From JBCCSZ01 sp039199225 (GTDB lineage Bacteria; Bacteroidota; Bacteroidia; Chitinophagales; Saprospiraceae), in NCBI GenBank assembly GCA_039199225.1, contig JBCCSZ010000307.1, positions 1 through 9,383 of the forward strand: DNA of 9,383 bases. Direction: 5' to 3'. Positions 1 through 8,000 of the stretch are shown here, one piece after another (position 1 is the first letter of the stretch; every line of letters starts with the position of its first letter). Both the position numbers and the translations under genes were made by a program. The notes under the pieces are model-generated. The model was not told where the DNA came from. It saw nothing but the letters and a program-made list of their open reading frames with translations, and ran no database searches.

Positions 1-1
1 A

Positions 2-1030
2 AGTAGCTTGTACTACTATTATGTATACCACAAGCGAAGTCCGAAGCAAGCTGCCTTTTATGCCGAAGAAGTATCCAAGTATGCTGAGATATATCTTCAA
101 GAAAAGAAAATAGAGCCTTACTTATATCAAGTCATTCTTTTTTACAATTCCATGCGTCCAGCTCAAGTAATGGAAATGGCCAAAAAGGCAAACGCATTAC
201 CTACCATAAGTCCAAGAGGGTTATCCTATAAATCAATGCTTAGCGTTTTATATGCACATAGCATAGGTGATTACAAGCTGATAGCAAATGAATGCTCAGA
301 GGTTCTCAAAACTCTTGCAGCTACACCAGGCGTTTTTCGATCCTATTATCATTTTTTCTTGGTTAGCTTAGGGGTTGCCCAAATAGCTCTAAAAAAGTAC
401 AAAGCTGCTAACAAATCATTTAGTCAAGCTACCTTACATGTATATCGTAAAACCCACAACGAATACATCTTGAAATTCTATCAAACCATAAATGCCCTTC
501 ATGCGGAACAATACCAGAAAGCTTACAACATCGTAGCATCTACCAAAAGGTGTAAATTTGAAGACATTCGTCAACAGTTCGCCATCATTGAAGCTTACCT
601 GTGCTTTCTCGCCCGCTTCGGCTATTTAACCCTAAATAAAACCTTCCGTATCGGCAAGTACCTAAACGAAACCATCAAAGCCCAATCCGATAAGCAAGGA
701 AGCAATATCGCCATTTTGATCGCTGAGTTATTGGTCTACCTCTCAAGGGATCGCGCCAAATTCATTGACCGAGTGGAAGCAGTCAATAACTACAGCTACC
801 GACACCTAAAGGACCGGGAAACCCGACGAGCAAAGCAGTTTATACAGATCCTCTGCAAGATTCCGCGCGCCAACTTTAATGCAGTGGCATTGAGGAGAAT
901 CGCCCAAAGGCAAATCCAATATCTCGAAAATAATCCTATGTGGATGGGAAATAATTTTGCGGTAGAAGTCATTCCTTTTGAAAGGTTGTTTGAAATGATT
1001 CTGGATCAACTCCAACGTAAAGTGGCATAG
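2..1030 (+). CDS. Uncharacterised helical-repeat (TPR-like) protein, 5'-truncated by window edge
   Basis: The reading frame is open to the left edge (no stop in the codons at 2-7) and ends with TAG at 1028-1030. The first candidate start inside the window is only a TTG at 8, so this is the C-terminal ~343 residues of a longer protein. The sequence is rich in Tyr, Ala, Lys and Leu and reads as successive amphipathic helix pairs with TPR-like spacing, for example 'HFFLVSLGVAQIALKKYKAA' followed by 'NKSFSQATLHVYRK'. No signal peptide, membrane segment or catalytic motif is visible. The C-terminal part ('RAKQFIQILCKIPRANFNAVALRRIAQRQ') resembles from memory a multicopy hypothetical family of Saprospiraceae; I cannot confirm that here. 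GC content rises from about 37% (61-300) to about 47% (601-780) within the gene. It is convergent with the recombinase remnant, whose stop lies 10 bp beyond. The function is unknown. Confidence 0.75.
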   Translation, partial: SSLYYYYVYHKRSPKQAAFYAEEVSKYAEIYLQEKKIEPYLYQVILFYNSMRPAQVMEMAKKANALPTISPRGLSYKSMLSVLYAHSIGDYKLIANECSEVLKTLAATPGVFRSYYHFFLVSLGVAQIALKKYKAANKSFSQATLHVYRKTHNEYILKFYQTINALHAEQYQKAYNIVASTKRCKFEDIRQQFAIIEAYLCFLARFGYLTLNKTFRIGKYLNETIKAQSDKQGSNIAILIAELLVYLSRDRAKFIDRVEAVNNYSYRHLKDRETRRAKQFIQILCKIPRANFNAVALRRIAQRQIQYLENNPMWMGNNFAVEVIPFERLFEMILDQLQRKVA

Positions 1031-1039
1031 GTGCAGCAA

Positions 1040-1465
1040 TCAACGCATAACTTCGTCCGCTTTATCCAGTACTTCATTCTCAAAGCTTTCCAAGTAATGC
1101 TTGGTCACCTTTTCCGAATCGTGACCTAGAGCTTCAGAAATGACCGCAATGGCAATACCACTTTTCTTCAATGCCAAGGCGTAGCTGTGTCTGGCAATGT
1201 AAAAGGTGAGTGTCTTTTCAAACGCTTACCGTTCTTGGGGCGGATGTAATTGATCCATCCATCAGAAATATTGCTCCAAATTAGTTTGACTATACGGTTG
1301 AAGTTCATTCCTCTTGTGTAAAAAACTAAAGAGGAACAGATGCTTGGAAAGGTTTTGCTTCGTATTTGATGCCGGCTCACAAGCAATGGCTTTATTGAAC
1401 AGGGCGCGGAATGTACGCACGACCACTAACACCAAGCCCGACACACAGCTCCACTCTAACAACAA
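1040..1465 (-). pseudogene. Decayed tyrosine recombinase (phage-integrase family), frameshifted and internally deleted
   Basis: Read on the minus strand and across frames, the pieces are collinear with Bacteroidota tyrosine recombinases. 'VRTFRALFNKAIA' matches the end of the SAM-like DNA-binding domain. 'KHLFLFSF' then continues in another frame as 'YTRGMNFNRIVKLIWSNISD' and 'INYIRPKNGKRLK', the start of the catalytic domain, with catalytic Arg I at about 1312-1314. A further frame gives 'LTFYIARHSYALALKKSG' and 'ISEALGHDSEKVTKHYLESF', with Arg II at 1190-1192, the LGH His at 1121-1123 and the nucleophilic Tyr at 1094-1096, ending with TGA at 1040-1042. At least two frameshifts are needed. 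The usual stretches between the SAM-like and catalytic domains, and between 'KRLK' and 'LTFY' (tens of residues in the family), are missing, and no N-terminus is recognisable beyond about 1465. The gene cannot make a working recombinase. It marks a former integrated element. Confidence 0.8.
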
Positions 1466-1502
1466 GAGCCTTTAGAAACACTTCAGGCGCTTCTAAAGGC
1501 TC
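1466..1502 (-). terminator. Perfect 12-bp inverted repeat, possible terminator
   Basis: GAGCCTTTAGAA (1466-1477) and TTCTAAAGGCTC (1491-1502) are exact reverse complements around a 13-nt loop. The hairpin lies 38 bp downstream of the stop of the minus-strand micro-ORF and just before the recombinase debris. The bases following it on the minus strand (CTTGTTGTTAG) are only moderately T-rich, so an intrinsic terminator for the micro-ORF transcript is plausible but not proven. A recombination-site half-pair left by the element is an alternative. Confidence 0.45.
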
Positions 1503-1539
1503 AACCGCATTCAAAATGAGAGGCTGGTTCGCTTAATTT

Positions 1540-1671
1540 TTAGCCTCCTGTTTTGTGCTTTCCTTGTTCTTCGGTTTCATCAAAACTGCTCCCACCTTTG
1601 ATGGCGGCTGATTGCTTTGCCGTGATGGTACGAACATTTAGGTTGTGGATGAATGAAATTAGCTTGGTCAT
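1540..1671 (-). CDS. 43-aa peptide with Bacteroidota-type double-glycine leader
   Basis: ATG at 1671-1669 opens a 43-codon frame ending in TAA at 1542-1540. It reads 'MTKLISFIHNLNVRTITAKQ' and then 'SAAIKGG'. Residues 1-27 fit the double-glycine leaders of Bacteroidota natural-product or bacteriocin precursors: a short amphipathic helix, then a '(L/I)(T/S)xxQxxxIKGG' end with Gly26-Gly27 as the cleavage point. The remainder is a 16-residue, highly charged core ('SSFDETEEQGKHKTGG') without Cys, so disulfide or lanthionine cross-links are unlikely. Such leaders are normally cut and exported by a C39-peptidase ABC transporter. None is encoded in this window, nor is a modifying enzyme. There is no Shine-Dalgarno, as is usual in this phylum. 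A TACTTTTG motif lies 52 bp upstream and a hairpin downstream. The class call is pattern recognition, and the gene may be orphaned or decaying like the recombinase beside it. Confidence 0.5.
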   Translation of the reverse strand: MTKLISFIHNLNVRTITAKQSAAIKGGSSFDETEEQGKHKTGG

Positions 1672-1723
1672 GATTGCTGTGATTTTGGTGAAAAAATACT
1701 TTTCTAATAAAACATGCTTTTGG

Positions 1724-1731
1724 CAAAAGTA
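1724..1731 (-). promoter_or_regulatory. Candidate Bacteroidota -7 box (TACTTTTG) for the micro-ORF
   Basis: The minus strand carries TACTTTTG, an exact match to the Bacteroidota -7 consensus TAnnTTTG, ending 52 bp before the ATG of the 43-aa ORF. I found no convincing -33 TTG/TTTG about 19-21 bp further upstream, so this is a half-promoter match only. Confidence 0.35.
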
Positions 1732-1812
1732 TTGTTACTAGTACTGCCTATCATCCATTTTACCAAGCCAACTGTTTTAGAATCTGGCCTAAGATGCTTT
1801 ACAAATCAGCAC

Positions 1813-3816
1813 CTATCTTTTCATCAATTTGAATTCCATCTCGCGACCCTCTGTCGCTACTTTGACGAAGTAAACACCGGCTGCAACGTCCAGGTCAAAT
1901 TGGTATACCTTTGCACTGACTTTCCCATTCCGAAATACCAACTGCCCATAAATGCTGTAGACTTCAATGGCGGCATGGGTGATCGTTCCAAAATCTACGT
2001 GTACCGCACCATTGGTTGGATTGGGAAATACTTTCAGTGGGTGTGCTTGAAGATTGTCAGTAACACTGGTTACAACCAGGTTGACACAGTCGGAGGTATC
2101 TGTACAGGCATTTTCAGTAATGGCAACCGCATAATTGCCGCTGGCAGTAGCAGTAAAGCTCTGGCCGGTTTCACCAGTGATCGGCTGATTGCCATTGTCG
2201 CAATCCAACCATTGGTAGGTGGCACCAGCAGTGGCAGCGGTCAATACGTTTCCAGCAATATTAACATCGGTATCAATGCTTGTGATGGTTAAGTTTATGG
2301 TGATCACAGAATCGCAACCGCTTGTATTGGCAATGGTATCCTGATAGGTGTCGGAAGCGTCGAACAACTTGCCACTTGGCGAAGTGTAGCTGCCGCAAGA
2401 AGCAACTGTTTCAGTGGCAGCAGATGGACTGCAAGGGTTCAATTTCACTATAAAAATATCGTCAGAGCCTGCATTTGAAGCGGCTGTCTGTACTTTGTCA
2501 CTTGGATCAAAATCGATGGTTCCCTTGAAAAAACCGGTGGCATAGATGCTGTTGTTGGCGTCTATCTGGATGCCATATCCTTCGCTGTCAGAGCAGGTCA
2601 ATTGCTTGGCCCAAACAAAGTCTCCATCCGCACTCAATTTATGGATAAACATATCGTCGAACGCTCCGGTAGAGTTCAACTGAAAGGTGCCTGCACCTGG
2701 ATCAAAGTCGGTAAAACTTCTGAAAAAGCCAGTGGTGTAAACAGCTCCGTCGGCATCTGTTGAAATGGAACGCCCCCTTACAAAACTGCCTCCTACTTGC
2801 TTGGCCCAGACAAAATTGCCATCACTGTCCAGCTTTTGAACAAACATATCCTCCACCCCTATTGCCGTTAGGTTGGCCGTTCCCATCCCCGGATCAAAAT
2901 CTACTGTTCTTTCAAAAGAACCGGTGACGTAAACATTGTCATCTTTATCTATCGCAATGCCACTGGCCTGATCAACACTCGTTCCACCTACAGTGCGAAC
3001 CCACAAAAATCCACCGTCTGAATTAAACTTTTGGACAAAAATATCTTGCCCTCCCTCAGAAGTCACATTGACCTCATTGATGCTCGGATCAAAATCTACC
3101 GTATTGGAAAACCTTCCAGCCATGTAAACATTGCCTTTGGAATCTGTTGCAAGAGCTTGACCTTCTTCTAGCGAAGGACCGCCCATGGTAACCTCCCAAG
3201 ACATATCGCCATTGGACAAGAGCTTGTGTAGAAAAATTGTGCTTCCATCTGTATTCAATGGATTCGTAAATCCTCCCGTGATGTACACATTGCCATCTCC
3301 ATCCGCAGTAATCGACTATCCATTAGCACTCGATTGAACACTTCTGGCCCACAGAAAATCACCATTGGCATCCAACTTTTGCACAAAGACAGATAGCCCT
3401 CTATCAGAAGTCAAATTGCTCGTTCCATCTCCCGGATCAAAATCAACCGTTCCTTCAAAAGTTCCTGTGACGTAGACGTTACCACCTGCATCGGTCGTGA
3501 CGTCCTCTGCTCGCTCAATGCCGTCTCCACCAGTCCGCTTGGCCCACAGCAAATTGCCGTCGGCATCCAACTTCTGGATAAAAAAGTCGACGTTTCCTGT
3601 CGTTGTCAAATTACTGACGCCTGAGCCGGGATCAAAGTCGGCAGTTCCAGCAAAGAAGCCAGCCACATAAACGTTGCCGCTGACATCAGTAGTGATGGCT
3701 CTGCCTTCGTCCAAAGAAGTTCCACCAATGGCAGCACCCCAACGGAGACTAACATCCTGTGCAAAGGCAATGGTGGCGAATAGCATAAATGATAAGGGTA
3801 ATAATTTTCTTTTCAT
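1813..3816 (-). pseudogene. Secreted SBBP-repeat protein with T9SS sorting domain, interrupted by in-frame TAG
   Basis: ATG at 3816-3814 begins 'MKRKLLPLSFMLFATIAFA', a signal peptide with likely cleavage at AFA|QD (after residue 19). The open frame upstream of this ATG does not look like coding sequence. Seven SBBP-like beta-propeller repeats follow (about residues 31-460), anchored by GNVYvtG motifs at 47, 112, 175, 228, 293, 357 and 422, mostly with a 'TVDFDPG.G..NLT' segment and ending in 'QKLDaDGnflWAK'. Then come a 'SCGSYTSPSGK...GCDSVITINLTIT' domain (470-510), an Ig-like domain (515-583), and a T9SS C-terminal sorting domain (592-667, 'FPNPTNG' ... 'GVYFVKV' ... KR). Codon 167 (3316-3318) is TAG in the same frame as everything before and after it, so only a 166-residue fragment lacking the sorting domain would be made without readthrough. 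A complete protein would have been exported to the outer surface as an adhesin or structural protein; the ligand is unknown. A sequencing error at this base is an alternative. Confidence 0.85.
1909..3726 (-). repeat. Protein-level tandem array: seven SBBP repeats and following domains
   Basis: The seven repeats occupy about 2437-3726, and the Cys, Ig-like and sorting domains continue to the 3' end of the gene. The distances between successive GNVY anchors are 65, 63, 53, 65, 64 and 65 residues, i.e. a period of about 195 bp. Repeat 3, the one holding the premature TAG, is about 12 residues short: its 'DFDPG...NLT' segment is reduced to 'TNPLNTDGS'. Nucleotide identity between repeats is partial, so recent slippage is not obvious. 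Confidence 0.7.
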
Positions 3817-4124
3817 TTGTATAGTATGTTTGATATTTTCAATGGGAAAGCGGACGGAACAGGCATCGTACTTCCGCTGGCTTGGTTGTGTATCTTTCAG
3901 AAATGGATGGTCTTTAGGTATAGGCAGGTCTATGTCGCTGTCTGTCATTGGTTGGAATATTTCCATTAGACAGCACAGCTTCAAAGGGCAAAATATATAC
4001 CAAATCAGGAGGTCAAAAGTAATGGGAATAGAAAGTACAGCTATGGCTGGTAGCAATAGCGGCAGGACAACAATTGCAAGATGCTGTTTTTAGTTTGGGA
4101 AGCCACTCATTGATTGAAACAGAT
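3817..4124. other. 308-bp intergenic region between pgl and the repeat protein
   Basis: No gene is supported here. On the minus strand the frame of the downstream protein stays open, but its residues have no recognisable domain and the signal peptide begins inside, at 3816. The plus-strand frame is a shadow. The only signal is a TACTTTTG motif at 4014-4021 (listed separately). I saw no strong hairpin after the pgl stop, so termination downstream of pgl is not evident. Confidence 0.5.
4014..4021 (-). promoter_or_regulatory. Candidate Bacteroidota -7 box (TACTTTTG) upstream of the repeat-protein gene
   Basis: This is an exact TAnnTTTG match on the minus strand, the same octamer as at 1724-1731. 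It lies about 200 bp before the ATG at 3816, which would imply a long 5' UTR. No clear -33 element was found, so chance occurrence in AT-rich sequence is possible. Confidence 0.22.
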
Positions 4125-4832
4125 TTATTCTTTGGATGGAGCGGCCGCTTCATCCATCCACCATTGCGCCCCTCTGATGTGGTAAGCAGGATAGCTCTCG
4201 CAACGGCCTGTATGTGTGAAGATTTCTGTTACGACCGGACGCTTGGAGGCTCCCGTCACCAGAAAATGAATCTGTCGGGCTGCATTGATTACCTCGCCGG
4301 TCAAAGTAATTCTCCTCTGGCCAGTATCGGGATGCACTGCTACGGCACAGGTTTCTTCGGCAGTCAGCAATTCCATTTGATGGGGAAAAATCGAGGCAGT
4401 ATGTCCATCGCTACCCATGCCCAGCATGATGAGATCAAAGATCAAACGGCCGTTTTCCATCGGGAGCATTTCTTGCAAAACCAATGGGTATCGCCGGGCC
4501 TCCCGCTCGGGTAGTAATTCACCTACTATGCGGTGAATGTTGCCAGGAGAGATCGGCACTTTATCAATCAACCTTTCAGAGGTCATAAAAAAATTGCTCT
4601 GCGGATCATTGTGTGCTACACAGCGCTCGTCCCCCCAGTAAAGATGCACCTTGTCCCAATCCATCCGATCGGCATAAGCTTCAGCCAAATGATCAAACAG
4701 TACTTTGGGGGTTGTTCCGCCCGACAAAGCAAGATGAAAATACTTTCCTGCCGCCTCCACTTGCTGGTATAGGTACTCAGCAAAAGCTTCGGCAACGGCC
4801 TGATTGTCTTTAAAAACGTGGGTATGGCTCAT
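4125..4832 (-). CDS. pgl: 6-phosphogluconolactonase
   Basis: This is the second step of the oxidative pentose phosphate pathway: hydrolysis of 6-phosphoglucono-1,5-lactone to 6-phosphogluconate in the cytoplasm. The 235 residues match the usual DevB/Pgl length. Visible family motifs are 'LALSGGTTPKVLFDHL' (residues 34-49, phosphate binding), 'HLYWGDERCVAHNDPQSNF' (63-81), 'FDLIMLGMGSDGHTASIFP' (132-150, with the expected catalytic His144), 'GQRRITLT' (171-178) and 'FLVTGASK' (190-197). The ATG at 4832 starts just before 'HVFKDNQAVAEAF', a normal N-terminus for the family. The gene begins 12 bp after the zwf stop on the same strand, so the two are almost certainly co-transcribed; the spacer has no Shine-Dalgarno. 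The gene appears intact. Confidence 0.95.
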   Translation of the reverse strand: MSHTHVFKDNQAVAEAFAEYLYQQVEAAGKYFHLALSGGTTPKVLFDHLAEAYADRMDWDKVHLYWGDERCVAHNDPQSNFFMTSERLIDKVPISPGNIHRIVGELLPEREARRYPLVLQEMLPMENGRLIFDLIMLGMGSDGHTASIFPHQMELLTAEETCAVAVHPDTGQRRITLTGEVINAARQIHFLVTGASKRPVVTEIFTHTGRCESYPAYHIRGAQWWMDEAAAPSKE

Positions 4833-4844
4833 CTGGTTTTTGTT

Positions 4845-6365
<1,521 letters not shown>

Positions 6366-6573
6366 ATTTAGAGTTTGTTAAGTGGCTAGTCAAAATGTGT
6401 TAACTTTTTAGACTCACAGCTCAAGTCTTGAAGAGGGCTTAAATCTACTACTAATTTCACGCAAGTTGGGACGAAATCAGCAGGCTTTTTAAGAAAAAAC
6501 ATCAGCTCGCGGAAATAACTCAAAAAGTGCTTATTATTGTATCTTCTAAAAACGATCAATCATCTATCAGCAC
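6366..6573. promoter_or_regulatory. Divergent zwf / gnd intergenic region
   Basis: These 208 bp must carry both the zwf-pgl promoter (minus) and the gnd promoter (plus). I found no exact TAnnTTTG match in either direction. The closest for gnd is TATTATTG at 6532-6539 (one mismatch), 34 bp before its ATG. A GTTAAC palindrome lies within GTGTTAACTTTTTAG (about 6398-6412), and a related GTTAAG occurs at about 6376. These could be half-sites but are too short to claim an operator. Shared control of the three pathway genes is an inference from the layout. Confidence 0.45.
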
Positions 6574-7986
6574 ATGAGCGAGCAATTACACGATTTTGGA
6601 ATGGTCGGCCTCGGCGTTATGGGCCGCAATTTTTTACTGAATGTAGCCGACCACGGTTTCTCCATCGCCGGATTGGACACCAATGAAGAGCAGGTGGCTG
6701 CTTTAAAAGAAGAGGCCGAGGGTAAGGTTGTCTTCAGCACCAGCGATATGAAGGCTTTTGTGGCGTCCCTCAAAACGCCGCGAAAAATCATGCTTTTGGT
6801 GCCGGCCGGCAAGGTCGTCGACTTGGTCATCAAGGGGTTACTCGAACATGTGGCAGCAGGTGATTTGATCATCGATGGTGGCAACTCCTTTTTCGAAGAT
6901 ACCGACCGTCGCCTGGCCATGCTGAAAGAAAAGAAGGTCCACTTCCTGGGCGTGGGTGTGTCTGGCGGTGCGAAAGGCGCTCGCTTCGGCCCCAGCATTA
7001 TGCCAGGGGGCGCCAAAGGTGCTTACAACAAAGTGAGGAAAATCCTGGAAGCTGTTTCTGCCAAGGTCAATGGCGAACCCTGTGTCGCTTACATGGGCAA
7101 GGGCTCTGCCGGCAATTATGTCAAGATGGTCCACAACGGCATCGAATACGCCATGATGCAACTACTGGCCGAGAGCTACGACATTCTCAAAAACATCGGT
7201 GGCCTCAGCAATGAAGAATTGCACCAGGCATATACCAAGTACAATAGAGGAAAACTGAAATCTTTTCTCGTTGAGATTACGGCGGCCATCTTTACCCAAA
7301 AAGACGAGTTGGCAAAAGGCATGCTGATCGATAAAATACTCGACAAGGCCAAGCAAAAGGGTACGGGCAAGTGGACGTCTCAAAATGCCATGGATTTTGG
7401 CATTCCAGTGCCGACCATCGATTCGGCTGTTACCATGCGCGGGCTCTCTTCGCTGAAGCAGGAACGCCTAGCGGCCGAACCACTGCTCAAGGTTCGAACA
7501 ACCAAAGAAAAGGTAGATAAAACAGCGCTTGTCAAAGAGGTGGGCGAAGCTCTTTTTTTCGCCTTCATCACAGCCTATGCCCAAGGAATGGCCCTGCTGG
7601 CCGATGCCTCTAAGGAGAAAAAGTACAGTCTCGACCTGGAAGCAACGGCACGCATTTGGAGAGGCGGATGCATCATCCGAGCAGCACTGTTGGAAAACAT
7701 CCGAAAGGCATTTTCTACCAACCCGGAACTGCCCAACCTGATGGTCGATCCAGATTTTGCCAAGCTGCTCAAAAGGGCGCAAAAGCCCCTCCGTTCCATG
7801 CTCAAAAAAGCCATCGATGCAGGCATTCCAAGCATGGCCTTTTCCAGCGCTCTGGCTTACTTTGATGCCTATCGAAGCGGACGCCTACCCCTCAACCTGG
7901 TTCAAGCACAGCGCGACCATTTTGGCTCGCACACTTATGAACGCACAGATCGGGAAGGCATCTTCCATACAGACAACTGGGCTTAG
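6574..7986 (+). CDS. gnd: 6-phosphogluconate dehydrogenase, decarboxylating (long form)
   Basis: It oxidatively decarboxylates 6-phosphogluconate to ribulose 5-phosphate, completing the pathway begun by zwf and pgl. The 470 residues match the long dimeric form. 'MVGLGVMGRNFLLNVADHGF' (10-29) is the nucleotide loop. 'DGGNSFFEDT' (101-110) and 'GVGVSGGAKGARFGPSIMPG' (126-145) bind substrate. 'YVKMVHNGIEY' (182-192) holds catalytic Lys184 and Glu191 with His187-Asn188. 'RDHFGSHTYERTD' near the C-terminus supplies the Arg and His that complete the partner's active site. Two oddities appear. The coenzyme-discriminating Asn-Arg-Ser/Thr of classical NADP enzymes is Asp35-Thr36-Asn37, and the usual 'SGGEEGAR' is 'SGGAKGAR'. 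The catalytic set is complete, so it should be active, possibly with NAD+ preference. ATG at 6574 directly precedes the family N-terminus. The TAG stop is 14 bp from the convergent SDR stop, with no terminator hairpin seen. Confidence 0.96.
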   Translation: MSEQLHDFGMVGLGVMGRNFLLNVADHGFSIAGLDTNEEQVAALKEEAEGKVVFSTSDMKAFVASLKTPRKIMLLVPAGKVVDLVIKGLLEHVAAGDLIIDGGNSFFEDTDRRLAMLKEKKVHFLGVGVSGGAKGARFGPSIMPGGAKGAYNKVRKILEAVSAKVNGEPCVAYMGKGSAGNYVKMVHNGIEYAMMQLLAESYDILKNIGGLSNEELHQAYTKYNRGKLKSFLVEITAAIFTQKDELAKGMLIDKILDKAKQKGTGKWTSQNAMDFGIPVPTIDSAVTMRGLSSLKQERLAAEPLLKVRTTKEKVDKTALVKEVGEALFFAFITAYAQGMALLADASKEKKYSLDLEATARIWRGGCIIRAALLENIRKAFSTNPELPNLMVDPDFAKLLKRAQKPLRSMLKKAIDAGIPSMAFSSALAYFDAYRSGRLPLNLVQAQRDHFGSHTYERTDREGIFHTDNWA

Positions 7987-8000
7987 GGATTCACTCTTCT

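Noticed and set aside
1520..1547. Short inverted repeat GAGGCT...AGCCTC with T-run
   Set aside because: It has only 6 bp of stem with a 16-nt loop and overlaps the end of the micro-ORF, so it is too weak to call a terminator.
1553..1741. 62-codon plus-strand ORF in the gap
   Set aside because: It is antisense to the GG-leader micro-ORF. Its Cys-rich, Trp-containing translation has no recognisable features, while the minus strand gives a coherent leader motif.
1714..2292. 192-codon plus-strand ORF
   Set aside because: It lies antisense to the C-terminal part of the repeat protein, whose minus-strand translation has clear Ig-like and T9SS sorting domains. The plus-strand translation shows no domain.
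1813..3288. A separate gene starting after the TAG at GTG 3288
   Set aside because: The GTG is the Val of the conserved GNVYITG motif in repeat 3. A start there would give a protein without a signal peptide, so this is the remainder of one interrupted gene.
3316..3318. TAG decoded as an amino acid (stop reassignment or pyrrolysine)
   Set aside because: TAG is used as a normal stop by gnd, the first gene and the repeat protein's own end, so general reassignment is not supported.
1909..3726. CRISPR array or satellite DNA
   Set aside because: The roughly 195-bp periodicity is explained by protein repeats with degenerate nucleotide identity.
3316..4056. Start of the repeat protein at 4056
   Set aside because: The frame is open to 4056, but the ATG at 3816 begins an ideal signal peptide (MKRKLLP...AFA|Q). 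The upstream residues look like translated non-coding sequence.
3674..4093. 139-codon plus-strand ORF upstream of the repeat protein
   Set aside because: It overlaps the signal-peptide coding region on the opposite strand and has no family resemblance.
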